Origin: Bacteroidales bacterium
GTDB lineage: Bacteria; Bacteroidota; Bacteroidia; Bacteroidales; JACABE01
Direction of reading: 5' to 3'
Assembly: GCA_023251515.1 (NCBI GenBank)
Contig: JAHEYQ010000047.1
Span: forward strand, 1 to 38,060
Length of the DNA stretch: 38,060 nt
Shown: positions 25,801 to 33,253 of the stretch, piece after piece
Numbering within the stretch: the stretch's first letter is position 1
Layout: each line of letters starts with the position of its first letter
Translations under genes and position numbers: made by a program
The notes under the pieces: generated by a model
The model's input: the letters and a program-made list of their open reading frames with translations, nothing else
Databases searched by the model: none
What the model was told of the DNA's origin: nothing

Positions 25801-26236
25801 TGATATTTCTGATATAATTATTAAAAGTGTTGATTTATTTAAAGCTAATGATGCCGCAAATATTAGTTTTAATTTAAATATTACAGAAAATTGTTTGATC
25901 AAAGCAGATAAAACACAGATGTTAAGGGTGTTTAATAATTTAATTAAAAATTCAATACAAGCAATTTCAGATAAAGAAAACGGAATAATCGAAGTTTCTG
26001 TAAATCCGAAAGATGAGCTATATATAATTACAATTATTGATAATGGAATTGGTATTGACAAAAGCCAGCAAACTAAAATATTTTCGCCCTATTTTACAAC
26101 TAAATCCGGAGGTACAGGTTTGGGTTTGGCCATGGTTAAAAGTATTATTGAAGGAATAGGCGGAAAAATTTGGTTTGAATCTGATTTAAATTCAGGTACT
26201 AAATTTTTTATTCAGTTTTATAAATTTGAAAAATAA
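22811..26236 (+). CDS. NtrY-like membrane sensor histidine kinase (N-terminus displaced by frameshift)
   Basis: This is the body of a very large sensor kinase. The frame is open from 22748; the TTG at 22811 is only a nominal start, and the true N-terminus is probably the piece at 22554. In the 1141-aa numbering there are several membrane segments between about 110 and 380, an extracytoplasmic region, a further membrane segment at about 620-640, another after 670 (ISILSIILVSFVLIGITTFI), and one near 845-860. A HAMP-like linker follows (ITSPLRLIISSLSKIKLG), then HisKA with His931 in QVAHEIKNPLTPMKL, N box NNLIKNSIQAI, G1 DNGIGID, and F/G2 FSPYFTTKSGGTGLGLAMVK. No response regulator is adjacent. 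The stop lies 1 base from the stop of the convergent gldD. Confidence 0.85.
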   Translation: MAFFIYDKNKLIYWSDNSIPISILDTNSDSQIKKLKNGWYRVISQKFINYQIVCFSLIKSEYAYQNDYLKNNYSKSFNLPPEIDITLERDKYLIKGVDSRFLFSIQLNSTLHLSEKNIYIILLFFILGFIFFSSYLFGIYNKTKFLKSYTLIKFLIYFIFISVLRFILFYFDFPSLLYDSKLFSPYYYAASEFLPSLGDLLINSSIFLHLSYLFFTQVKLEALLKRPVLIKKYTLSIFSVFTIIVFFYYYVVICKSVIYDSSIQMLMNDIFELTFESLIGSFIIFALSVSFILVSSKLFYLCKRLTYSNINFVYVFISAIILFLLFPFQIFWKEGFFYPVFLIVFFLILFLFDFLKDRINIIQRIFILILFFSFFSTFTFYKYNDNKEIEKRKLLVQKLSAEYDPVAEFLFKDIMLKVKSDTIIRNQLKRFYPEDSIVNYLKNNYLKGYLSKYSQQITLCKDFQNLIINSANNYNVNCDKFFYDKITMNGYPTQTENFYSLDFGSGSNSYIAVIRFFDDASDSLLRTSLYIELDAKFISKDLGYPELLIDKKLNLIRDLSDYSYAKYVNKQLVKRFGKCFYDNKLTTEVDSSGFRNFNKDHFNHILYNVNNRVDFILSKQKIGFLERLSPFSNFFIAFTLFLFVLVFATPYSRKIFSLTFNFKTRLQISILSIILVSFVLIGITTFIYIANLSNEKNSELLTEKTHSVLIELENKLGNETKLDRNISATVNDLLVKLSNVFFTDINLYDTEGVLIASSRMQIFEEGLISDFMNAKALYELKVNGKTQYVDKENIGTNEYLSSYMPFINNDNKLIAYINLPYFAKQGDLRREISSFLKAYLNIFLFLVIIAIVVALFVSNYITSPLRLIISSLSKIKLGKKNEKINWKSNDEIGNLIIEYNSMIDQLSISAEKLAKSEREVAWREMAKQVAHEIKNPLTPMKLSIQHLQRAWKDQVPDWDERLTRLSNTIIEQIDSLSVIASDFSDFAKMPGVELECVDISDIIIKSVDLFKANDAANISFNLNITENCLIKADKTQMLRVFNNLIKNSIQAISDKENGIIEVSVNPKDELYIITIIDNGIGIDKSQQTKIFSPYFTTKSGGTGLGLAMVKSIIEGIGGKIWFESDLNSGTKFFIQFYKFEK

Positions 26237-26237
26237 T

Positions 26238-26819
26238 TTATTTCCATTTTAAAGTGCTGATTAAATGATCTATATCTTTTTCAATAAATTCAACTACAGG
26301 GGCTAATGAATCATTTTTGGGTTGCATATTAAAGTATAAAGCTCCTCTTAAGAAATGCTTATTTTTATCAGTTACAAAAAACTGATAAGGAGATGCCACT
26401 TCATTTCCTTTAATATTGTAAACGATACTATATATTTGATTTTCTGGATTGTCATAAGCTTTTTCTTTTATTGATGATGCTTTATTGATATGTTTATCTA
26501 CAAATTTGCGTGAACTTTCTATCAGACTGTCTAAGTTGTTTTTAATAGGTTTATAAGTTAAATGTATAGTGGCTTTATATTCAGGAAAATGGATGTTTAT
26601 CCAATATTTTTCTGCATTTGATTTATTATCTCTTCTAATTAATGCATAAGTTGGATATTCAAATGAATATGGGAATACCGTATCAAAAGATTGATACGAT
26701 TTTTGAGGTAAATCTATGCGGAAATATGCTCTTGGTTTTGGTGTATATTCTTCATTATTACAAGATGAAAACCCTATTACGATGAATATTAATGCGATAA
26801 ATAAATTATTTTTCTGCAT
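26238..26819 (-). CDS. gldD: gliding motility/T9SS lipoprotein GldD
   Basis: The 193-aa lipoprotein has Cys20 after the hydrophobic signal (IALIFIVIGFSSC). It carries the GldD hallmark YTPKPRAYFRIDLPQKSY followed by FPYSFEYPTYA, plus INIHFPEYKATIHLTYKP and the C-terminal PYQFFVTDKNKHFLRGALYF. GldD is required for gliding and type IX secretion in Flavobacterium johnsoniae and also occurs in non-gliding Bacteroidota with T9SS. In many relatives the order is mutY-ssb-gldE-gldD; here gldE is missing. A terminator and a separate -7 box between ssb and gldD suggest that gldD has its own transcript. Confidence 0.92.
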   Translation of the reverse strand: MQKNNLFIALIFIVIGFSSCNNEEYTPKPRAYFRIDLPQKSYQSFDTVFPYSFEYPTYALIRRDNKSNAEKYWINIHFPEYKATIHLTYKPIKNNLDSLIESSRKFVDKHINKASSIKEKAYDNPENQIYSIVYNIKGNEVASPYQFFVTDKNKHFLRGALYFNMQPKNDSLAPVVEFIEKDIDHLISTLKWK

Positions 26820-26846
26820 ATTTTTATAATTTGTTTAAATTTGCTA

Positions 26847-26854
26847 CAAAATTA
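26847..26854 (-). promoter_or_regulatory. -7 box (TAATTTTG) of gldD
   Basis: The minus strand reads TAATTTTG 28 bases before the gldD ATG and just after the ssb terminator hairpin, as expected for an independent promoter. Confidence 0.5.
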
Positions 26855-26858
26855 AAAT

Positions 26859-26898
26859 AAAATGCCGTCAAATGAAAATTTACTTTTGACGGCATTTT
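26859..26898 (-). terminator. terminator of ssb
   Basis: A perfect 14-bp stem (AAAATGCCGTCAAA/TTTGACGGCATTTT) with a 12-base loop lies 23 bases after the ssb stop. On the minus strand it is followed by a T-rich stretch. Confidence 0.88.
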
Positions 26899-26921
26899 AT
26901 TTTGTCAGAAACTGACATTAA

Positions 26922-27332
26922 TTAGAATGGTAAATCATCCTCAGGTGTATTAGAAACCATTACTTCAGTTGGAGGTGTATGACTTTGTCCGTTTGAATCT
27001 GGTTTACTATCTAACATTGTAAATGTATCTCCTTGGATGTCTGTGATATATCTTTTTATGCCGTCTTTATCGTCATAACTACGATATCTTATCTTTCCTT
27101 CAAGATAAATTTTACTTCCTTTATGAAGATATTTTTCAGCAACATCTGCTAATCCTCTCCATAATACAATGTTATGCCATTCTGTTTGATCGACTCTTGA
27201 ACCATCTTTGGCTTTATATGATTCAGATGTGGCTAAAGAGAAAGATGCTTTTTTTACATCGTTTCCAATATTGGTAATTTCAGGATCTTTTCCCAAATGA
27301 CCAATTAAGATAACTTTATTAATTCCTGCCAT
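26922..27332 (-). CDS. ssb: single-stranded DNA-binding protein
   Basis: The 136-aa protein has an OB-fold of about 105 residues with the family start MAGINKVILIGHLGKDPEI, the segment EWHNIVLWRGLADVAEKYL and the strand YLEGKIRYRSYDDKDG. It ends with the acidic tail EDDLPF used to recruit replication and repair proteins. It binds single-stranded DNA during replication, recombination and repair as a tetramer. It follows mutY in the same direction after 120 bases and has its own -7 box and terminator. Confidence 0.96.
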   Translation of the reverse strand: MAGINKVILIGHLGKDPEITNIGNDVKKASFSLATSESYKAKDGSRVDQTEWHNIVLWRGLADVAEKYLHKGSKIYLEGKIRYRSYDDKDGIKRYITDIQGDTFTMLDSKPDSNGQSHTPPTEVMVSNTPEDDLPF

Positions 27333-27376
27333 AATTTTGGTGAATTAGATTAATATTTTATTGATTTTTTGAAATA

Positions 27377-27384
27377 CAAACTTA
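27377..27384 (-). promoter_or_regulatory. -7 box (TAAGTTTG) of ssb
   Basis: On the minus strand TAAGTTTG fits TAnnTTTG 45 bases before the ssb start codon. The -33 element is not clear. Confidence 0.5.
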
Positions 27385-27452
27385 CAAAATTTTTAAACAA
27401 TTTGCGAAAAAAAGCACATTATTTTTTTAAATATTTTTTATATATAACAATA

Positions 27453-28505
27453 TCAGTGTGATATGATTTTGTTAAAAATGAAATTTTCTATCAATTTTGG
27501 AAATGGATATTTATTAATTTGAGATAATTGTATTTTTATAGTATTATTAATAATAATATTTTCGTCAATACTAACTTCTATAAAAGTTGAATAAAGTGTT
27601 TGATGAGTTAGTTGATGTTTAACGGGTAAATGTATCTTATTAATTATAAATGTATCTGTTATGATTATATTTTTAATTTTTTCAATTAAAATATTATCAT
27701 CTTTAATTTCTTCTTTTGTTTCAATTTGTGGAAAATCATATAAGTTTTTCCATATATCATTTTTTTCTCTTTTGCTAATAAAAGTATTTGTATTGTTCAG
27801 ATTGATAACTATATAATAAAAATATCTGTTTTTGGGTTTTTTAAGTTTATTTTTTTGTGGAAAATCTTTTTGTTTCTGATTTAGAAAGGCAAAGCAAAAT
27901 TCTTTTATCGGACAAATATCGCAATCAGGATTTTGTGGTTTGCATATCAAAGCTCCCAATTCAATAAAGGATTGGTTAAAATCACCAGGATTTGATTTGT
28001 CAATTAACTCGTTTACAATACTTTTTATTTTAATTTTACCTTCATTACTATTTATTGGGTCTTCAATACCATACAGGCGAGAAATCACTCGTAGTACATT
28101 GCCATCAATAGCCGAAAAAGGCAAATTAAAAGAGATAGAAGCAATGGCTCCTGCAGAATATTCGCCTATTCCTTTTAATTTCAATATTTTTGTATATTCT
28201 TTAGGGAATATTCCATTGTGTTCATTTACAATTTGTTTGGCTGCAAAATGCAAATTTCTTGCGCGTGAATAATATCCCAATCCTTGCCATGTTTTTAAAA
28301 CATGTTCTTCTTCAGCGAGTGCAAGTGACTGAATGTCAGGGAATGTATTTATAAAATCCAGATAGTAGCCTAGACCTTGCGTTATTCTGGTTTGTTGGAG
28401 AATAACCTCCGAAATCCAGATGTGATATGGGTTTTTTGTATTACGCCACGGAAGATTTCTTTTGTTTTTTTTGTACCAAATTAATAAAATATCAGCAAGA
28501 ATCAT
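27453..28505 (-). CDS. mutY: A/G-specific adenine DNA glycosylase MutY
   Basis: MutY removes adenine mispaired with 8-oxoguanine. The 350-aa protein has the catalytic Glu33 in WISEVILQQTR, the helix-hairpin-helix LKGIGEYSAGAIAS (about 110-123) and the catalytic Asp134 in AIDGNVLRVISR. It also has the [4Fe-4S] cluster ligands Cys188, Cys195, Cys198 and Cys204 (C-x6-C-x2-C-x5-C). The C-terminal part is the NUDIX-like 8-oxoG recognition domain, which is AT-rich and weakly conserved here. It is divergent from the HU gene and precedes ssb. Confidence 0.95.
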   Translation of the reverse strand: MILADILLIWYKKNKRNLPWRNTKNPYHIWISEVILQQTRITQGLGYYLDFINTFPDIQSLALAEEEHVLKTWQGLGYYSRARNLHFAAKQIVNEHNGIFPKEYTKILKLKGIGEYSAGAIASISFNLPFSAIDGNVLRVISRLYGIEDPINSNEGKIKIKSIVNELIDKSNPGDFNQSFIELGALICKPQNPDCDICPIKEFCFAFLNQKQKDFPQKNKLKKPKNRYFYYIVINLNNTNTFISKREKNDIWKNLYDFPQIETKEEIKDDNILIEKIKNIIITDTFIINKIHLPVKHQLTHQTLYSTFIEVSIDENIIINNTIKIQLSQINKYPFPKLIENFIFNKIISH

Positions 28506-28725
28506 TTGTTAATATATATGTTAATGTATTAATATTTAATGAAATATAAAAAAAATAAGTGTTGGAACATAATAAACAGATAATCAGTTAGTTTTGTTTA
28601 TTGTGTGTGTATTAAAAAAGTATTAATTATTAATAAAATTACAACAAAAACTCAAAAACAAATTTATATTGAATGATTTATGAAAAAAAAATAAAAAAAA
28701 ATTGAGTTACGTTGTAAATTTTTAT

Positions 28726-28733
28726 TATTTTTG
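28726..28733 (+). promoter_or_regulatory. promoter of the HU gene (-7 TATTTTTG)
   Basis: TATTTTTG is a perfect TAnnTTTG match. A TTG at 28702-28704 lies 21 bases upstream, an acceptable -33 element. The start codon is 45 bases downstream. This is one of the clearest promoters in the window. Confidence 0.7.
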
Positions 28734-28778
28734 CAAACTAAATAAAGAAATTACTAAACAAAATAAATTTAAAGTAAT

Positions 28779-29063
28779 ATGACAAAAGCAGAAATCGTAG
28801 CAGAAATTGCTAACAAAACAGGAATTGAAAAAGTTTCTATTCAAGCAACCGTTGAAGCTTTCATGGATGCAATTAAAGCTTCATTAGTTAACGGTGAGAA
28901 CGTTTATTTAAGAGGTTTTGGTAGCTTCATCGTTAAGAAAAGAGCTGAAAAAACAGGTAGAAATATTTCAAAAAATACTACAATTATTATTCCTGCTCAT
29001 AATATTCCTTCATTTAAACCAGCTAAAACTTTTGTAACTGAAGTAAAGAGCAAAGTTCAATAA
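28779..29063 (+). CDS. HU-family DNA-binding protein
   Basis: The 94-aa histone-like protein has the normal HU layout. It begins MTKAEIVAEIANKTGIEK and has the helical dimer core, FGSFIVKKRAEKTGRNISK (the beta-arm start, with the conserved GxxF and R-x-GRN) and the C-terminal PSFKPAKTFVTEVK. It binds and bends DNA non-specifically as part of the nucleoid. It is followed after 18 bases by a tiny basic protein, with one terminator for both. Confidence 0.95.
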   Translation: MTKAEIVAEIANKTGIEKVSIQATVEAFMDAIKASLVNGENVYLRGFGSFIVKKRAEKTGRNISKNTTIIIPAHNIPSFKPAKTFVTEVKSKVQ

Positions 29064-29081
29064 TTGTAAATAAGAAACATT

Positions 29082-29171
29082 ATGCCAAGCGGAAAAAAAA
29101 GAAAAAGACACAAAATGTCAACACATAAACGTAAAAAACGTTTAAGAAAAAACAGGCATAAAAAGAAATAA
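29082..29171 (+). CDS. tiny basic AURKAIP1/COX24 (mS38-like) domain protein
   Basis: A 29-aa protein, too short for most gene finders: it begins MPSGKKRKRHKMSTHKRKKR and ends LRKNRHKKK. It consists almost wholly of Lys, Arg and His and matches the short COX24_C-type proteins conserved in Bacteroidota (KRKRHKM...THKRKKRLRKNRHKKK). These are homologous in part to the mitochondrial small-subunit protein mS38/AURKAIP1, so a ribosomal role is likely. It starts 18 bases after the HU stop and ends before a strong terminator, so it is co-transcribed with HU. Confidence 0.88.
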   Translation: MPSGKKRKRHKMSTHKRKKRLRKNRHKKK

Positions 29172-29194
29172 TTCTTTTTAACAATTATGTTTTT

Positions 29195-29239
29195 ATTAAT
29201 TACATAATGGTAAATTTGCCATTATGTAATTAATTTTTT
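29195..29239 (+). terminator. terminator of the HU-COX24-like operon
   Basis: A perfect 16-bp stem (ATTAATTACATAATGG/CCATTATGTAATTAAT) with an 8-base loop ends in six T. It lies 23 bases after the COX24-like stop. Confidence 0.93.
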
Positions 29240-29321
29240 ATGCAATCACTTTTTTTTAAAACAGTGATTTTTAATGTTTATAGAGTTTTATCTGTAAACC
29301 AAAAGCTAAAATACACTGCCA

Positions 29322-30869
29322 GTGAATAAGGAATTAATCATAGATTCGAGAGCCAACGAAGTTGAGATAGCGCTGCTCGAAGACAAACAATTAGTTGAAC
29401 TTAACCGTGAGAGAAAAAACAACAATCATACTGTTGGTGATATCTATTTGGGAAGGGTTAAAAAAATTATGCCCGGTTTAAATGCTGCTTTTGTGGATGT
29501 TGGCTATGAAAAAGATGCTTTTTTACATTATCTGGATTTAGGACCCCAATTAAACTCATTGTTGAAATTTATTAAGATTGGTCAATCAGCCAATCAAAAA
29601 GTAAATATGGATACTTTTGTTATTGAACCTGATATTGAAAAAACAGGTAAGATAACTTCTGTTTTAAAGTCTAATCAGAATATTTTGGTTCAGATTGCGA
29701 AAGAGCCCATCTCAACAAAAGGTCCACGTATATCTTCAGAAATTTCATTTCCGGGACGTTTTATTGTTCTGGTACCTTTTTCAAACCGAATTTCTATTTC
29801 TCAAAAGATTAAAAGTCAGGAAGAAAGAAACCGTTTAAAAAGACTTATCCAAAGTATTAAACCCAAGAATTTTGGTGTAATTATCAGAACTGTTGCCGAA
29901 AATAAAAATGTTGCAGAACTTGATGCTGATTTGCGAAACCTTGTGGGCAAATGGGAAATAATGTGCAACAAGCTTAAAGAGGCTAAATCTCCTGAAAGGG
30001 TTATTAGTGAATTAGATAGAACATCAGCTATTCTTCGTGACCTTTTAAATAAAGATTTTAACAGCGTTATTGTTAATGATGCCGAATTAGCTGAAGAAAT
30101 CAGAAGCTATATCATGACAATTGCTCCTGACAAAGCGGATATTATTAAAATACATAAGAGCAAAGTCCCTATTTTTGAACAATATGGGATAGATAAACAG
30201 GTAAAATTATCTTTCGGAAAAACAGTAAGTATTAAAAGTGGTGTTTATTTGATTATTGAACACACTGAAGCTATGCATGTTATTGATGTAAATAGCGGAC
30301 ATCGACTGAATACTGACAAAACTCAGGAAACCAATGCTTTGGAAGTTAATATGGAAGCGGCTGCTGAAATTGCACGGCAATTGCGACTAAGAGATATGGG
30401 TGGAATCATTGTAATTGATTTTATTGATATGCACGAAGCTTCAAATAGAAGGAAGTTGTTCCAGCGTTTAGTAGAAGAAATGGCAAAAGACAATACACGC
30501 CACACCATTTTACCCCCAAGTAAGTTTGGATTGGTTCAGATTACTCGACAGAGGGTTAGACCCGAAATGAATGTTGAAGTACTTGAAAAATGCCCGGCTT
30601 GCGAAGGAAGTGGTAAAATTAAACCAAGCATTTTACTTTTTGATGAAATTGAAAATAATATCAGATATTTGATTAATGAACAGAATGAGAGTTTTTTAAC
30701 TTTGATTGTAAATCCATATATTTATGCATTTTTTACCAAAGGTTTGTTTTCAATTCAAGTAAAATGGTATTTGAAATATAAAAAGTGGATAAAATTAAAA
30801 TCAGTATCTTCATATCATATTCTTGAATACCATTTTTTTAATAAAAATGCAGAAGAAATTAAAATTTAA
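29322..30869 (+). CDS. rng: ribonuclease G/E family endoribonuclease
   Basis: The 515-aa protein starts with GTG (first residues MNKELIIDSRANEVEIALLE), as is common for this family. The N-terminal S1 domain (about 35-130; VGDIYLGRVKKIMPGLNAAF, VDVGYEKDAFLHY) precedes the RNase H-like catalytic domain. The catalytic Asp residues lie in HVIDVNSGHR and GGIIVIDFIDM. The zinc link is CPACEGSGK. There is no RNase E-type C-terminal scaffold, so it is closer to RNase G. It processes rRNA and degrades mRNA in the cytoplasm. It ends at a bidirectional terminator. Confidence 0.95.
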   Translation: MNKELIIDSRANEVEIALLEDKQLVELNRERKNNNHTVGDIYLGRVKKIMPGLNAAFVDVGYEKDAFLHYLDLGPQLNSLLKFIKIGQSANQKVNMDTFVIEPDIEKTGKITSVLKSNQNILVQIAKEPISTKGPRISSEISFPGRFIVLVPFSNRISISQKIKSQEERNRLKRLIQSIKPKNFGVIIRTVAENKNVAELDADLRNLVGKWEIMCNKLKEAKSPERVISELDRTSAILRDLLNKDFNSVIVNDAELAEEIRSYIMTIAPDKADIIKIHKSKVPIFEQYGIDKQVKLSFGKTVSIKSGVYLIIEHTEAMHVIDVNSGHRLNTDKTQETNALEVNMEAAAEIARQLRLRDMGGIIVIDFIDMHEASNRRKLFQRLVEEMAKDNTRHTILPPSKFGLVQITRQRVRPEMNVEVLEKCPACEGSGKIKPSILLFDEIENNIRYLINEQNESFLTLIVNPYIYAFFTKGLFSIQVKWYLKYKKWIKLKSVSSYHILEYHFFNKNAEEIKI

Positions 30870-30870
30870 T

Positions 30871-30903
30871 AAAAAAGGTCGGATTTAATATCCGACCTTT
30901 TTT
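30871..30903. terminator. bidirectional terminator between rng and the M20 gene
   Basis: A stem of AAAAAAGGTCGGAT pairing with ATCCGACCTTTTTT (14 bp, 5-base loop) has A and T tracts on its two sides, so it works in both directions. It overlaps the last bases of the convergent M20 gene. Confidence 0.93.
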
Positions 30904-32089
30904 ATTTTAATTGACTGATTGCCAGCCAAGCCATTAAGCCCATTCCGGTTTCCAGACTGTTTTCGTCGATATCGAAAGTAGAAGTATGTAGATTTGAAGT
31001 AATTCCTTTTTCTTCGTTTCTAACCCCTAAACGATAAAAACAACTTGGTTTTAAATGTGAAAAGTAAGCAAAATCTTCTGCTGTCATTCTCATTTCTAAA
31101 TCTACTACATTTTCATTTCCAAGATATTCAACAGCGTTTTCTTTAATAGATTCTGTTAGTTGATCATTATTGATCAAAAATGGATATCCTTTGTCAATTA
31201 CAACTTCACATTCACCTCCCATACCTTTGGCAATTGATTGAGCAATTTCTTTAATTCTTAGATGAGCTTCAGCCCGCCATTTTTCATCAAAGGTTCTTAA
31301 TGTGCCGTCAATAGTTACAAAATCGGGAATTATATTGGTTCTGCCGTTTCCAATGATTTTTCCGAAGGAAAGTACTGTTGGCATTGAAGGATTGCTGTAG
31401 CGGCTTGTAATTTGTTGCAAAGCCATTATTATCTGAGCTGATATTACGATTGGATCAATATTTAATTCAGGAGTTGCTGCATGGCCACCCTTGCCTTTAA
31501 TTGTAAGGTAGATTTCGTCGGTTGAAGCCATATATTTTCCCGGTTTTAAACCAATTTTTCCACTTTCGAGTGTAGGTAAAACATGTTGACCAATAACGAT
31601 TTCTGTTTCAGGATTTAATAGAATTTTTTCATTTATCATTGCCAGAGCTCCACCCGGAAATTTTTCTTCTGAAGGTTGAAATATTAGTTTTATGCTTCCT
31701 TCAAATTCATCTTTTAATGAATTTAGAATCTTAGCTGCACCTAATAAGCAGGCAATGTGTGCATCATGTCCGCATGCATGCATTATCCCTTCATGTTTAG
31801 ATTTGTAATCACAATTATTGTTTTCTGAAATAGGCAAAGCATCCATATCAGCTCTTAGAGCAATACATTTTTTGTCAGGGGTTTTGCCTTTAATTAAACC
31901 AACAATTCCTGTTTTTGCAATTCCCGATTGATAAGAAATACCATATTCATCCAATTTTTTGCAGATCAAACTAGCAGTTTCCATTTCTTCAAAGCCTAAT
32001 TCTGGATTGGCATGAATCTTTCTGCGAATTTCAATAATTTCTGATAAATACTGCTGTGCAAGCTTTTTAATTATTTGCTTTGTTTCCAT
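30902..32089 (-). CDS. M20-family amidohydrolase (IAA-amino acid/hippurate hydrolase-like)
   Basis: The 395-aa protein belongs to the M20D amidohydrolases, which split N-acyl amino acids such as N-acyl-diaminopimelate or amino acid conjugates. The metal site is formed by Cys106 and His108 (MHACGHDAH), Glu141-Glu142 (IFQPSEEKFPGGA, with the catalytic Glu) and His169 (GQHV). A later His in HTSTFDIDE completes it. RADMDALPI is also typical. There is no signal peptide, so it is cytoplasmic. It lies 7 bases after the AlgJ-like gene and is the last gene of the MBOAT operon, which might be chance or might link acyl-group removal to the envelope modification genes. Confidence 0.9.
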   Translation of the reverse strand: METKQIIKKLAQQYLSEIIEIRRKIHANPELGFEEMETASLICKKLDEYGISYQSGIAKTGIVGLIKGKTPDKKCIALRADMDALPISENNNCDYKSKHEGIMHACGHDAHIACLLGAAKILNSLKDEFEGSIKLIFQPSEEKFPGGALAMINEKILLNPETEIVIGQHVLPTLESGKIGLKPGKYMASTDEIYLTIKGKGGHAATPELNIDPIVISAQIIMALQQITSRYSNPSMPTVLSFGKIIGNGRTNIIPDFVTIDGTLRTFDEKWRAEAHLRIKEIAQSIAKGMGGECEVVIDKGYPFLINNDQLTESIKENAVEYLGNENVVDLEMRMTAEDFAYFSHLKPSCFYRLGVRNEEKGITSNLHTSTFDIDENSLETGMGLMAWLAISQLK

Positions 32090-32096
32090 AAATTAA

Positions 32097-33251
32097 CTAT
32101 TTAGCATTTTTGTAAGATAAATTTTTTAATATTTCTTTTAACTGACACTCTGCAATTATTGTAAACATAGCATCTGGTTTTTCAGACTCAACAATGTTTT
32201 CATTTAATTTATATTCCCAATTATCCCATATAAATACACATTTGTGAAAACTTTCTGGCATAAAATTTTCTAAACCATGATTATAAGAATCCACAACAAA
32301 TATAGCTTTCGGTCCGTGAGATGATTTATTAATTTTAACTTTCTCAAAATTTGCAGTATCTTTAAAATTTCCACAATCATAATTATGTTTTTCACCGTTA
32401 GTTACATTTGATTTAAATTTTGGAGTAAATATTATTTTATTTTCAGATAAAATATTTTCAAGAGAAAGAAATTTTGCTAAATCACCCTTTGCAAACTCTA
32501 CAGAATCAATATTGTAATCTTCAAATTTTGTTTGATATATTTTGGGGAAATCCCTTTTAATGTAATTAATTATTGCTTGATAACCAAAAAAACCTCCTGC
32601 AAAATTCCAATGAGAATCAGTTTTGTAATAAAGTCTAAGATTAGTTTTTATTTTAGCATTTCTAATGGCTTGACGAATATCAATAATATTAATATTTGTA
32701 TCATTTTTGAATAAATTTGTTATCTGATCAGCCATTGTTTGTGGGTTTAATGGCTTAAAATAATACGGAAGATATTCAGAATAAACTGAATATTTAGTTG
32801 GAACAATAACAAAGTAATACTTAATGCCTCTTTTTGACAAAAAGTTGTTTCTGTAATAAATCTCCTTTCTGAATTCACTTAGTTCTTGTTTATTAAATCT
32901 TAGAATTCCTCTATATGCATTTCCATGAATTTCATTATAAAAATACCAATCATTTTTTCCGATAATAACTTTATGTGTGGGTGATTTTTTTATTATAACA
33001 GCATTAAAATAAGAATAATAACGTATAATTAAATTTCTAAAAGTAAAATGATCATTAAAATAATTCTCATAATTGGAAGGAAATGCGTCTAATTTATTTA
33101 TATCTAAAATGGGAATTGTGGCTAAAGTCCTGTTTTCTGAATTTTTTATGTCATTAGTAATGATAAAAACTTTATCTATTATAACAAAGAATATTATTAT
33201 AATAAATAGGACTGATAAAAAGAAGTTTAAAAAAAGCCTATGTTTTTTCAT
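32097..33251 (-). CDS. AlgJ/AlgX-like SGNH acetyltransferase-type protein, copy 1
   Basis: This 384-aa membrane-anchored protein has one N-terminal membrane segment (FFLSVLFIIIIFFVIIDKVF) and a periplasmic SGNH-hydrolase-like domain. The catalytic Asp212 and His214 lie in KTDSHWNFAGG, and the nucleophile is Ser322 in FVVDSYNHG. Other family features include NDHFTFRNLI, VIIGKNDWYFY and KYYFVIVPTKYSVY. AlgJ-type proteins transfer acyl groups from the MBOAT partner to an exported polysaccharide. The upstream MBOAT gene ends 2 bases before it. It is about as long as, and clearly similar to, copy 2 (34714-35859). Confidence 0.88.
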   Translation of the reverse strand: MKKHRLFLNFFLSVLFIIIIFFVIIDKVFIITNDIKNSENRTLATIPILDINKLDAFPSNYENYFNDHFTFRNLIIRYYSYFNAVIIKKSPTHKVIIGKNDWYFYNEIHGNAYRGILRFNKQELSEFRKEIYYRNNFLSKRGIKYYFVIVPTKYSVYSEYLPYYFKPLNPQTMADQITNLFKNDTNINIIDIRQAIRNAKIKTNLRLYYKTDSHWNFAGGFFGYQAIINYIKRDFPKIYQTKFEDYNIDSVEFAKGDLAKFLSLENILSENKIIFTPKFKSNVTNGEKHNYDCGNFKDTANFEKVKINKSSHGPKAIFVVDSYNHGLENFMPESFHKCVFIWDNWEYKLNENIVESEKPDAMFTIIAECQLKEILKNLSYKNAK

Positions 33252-33253
33252 GC

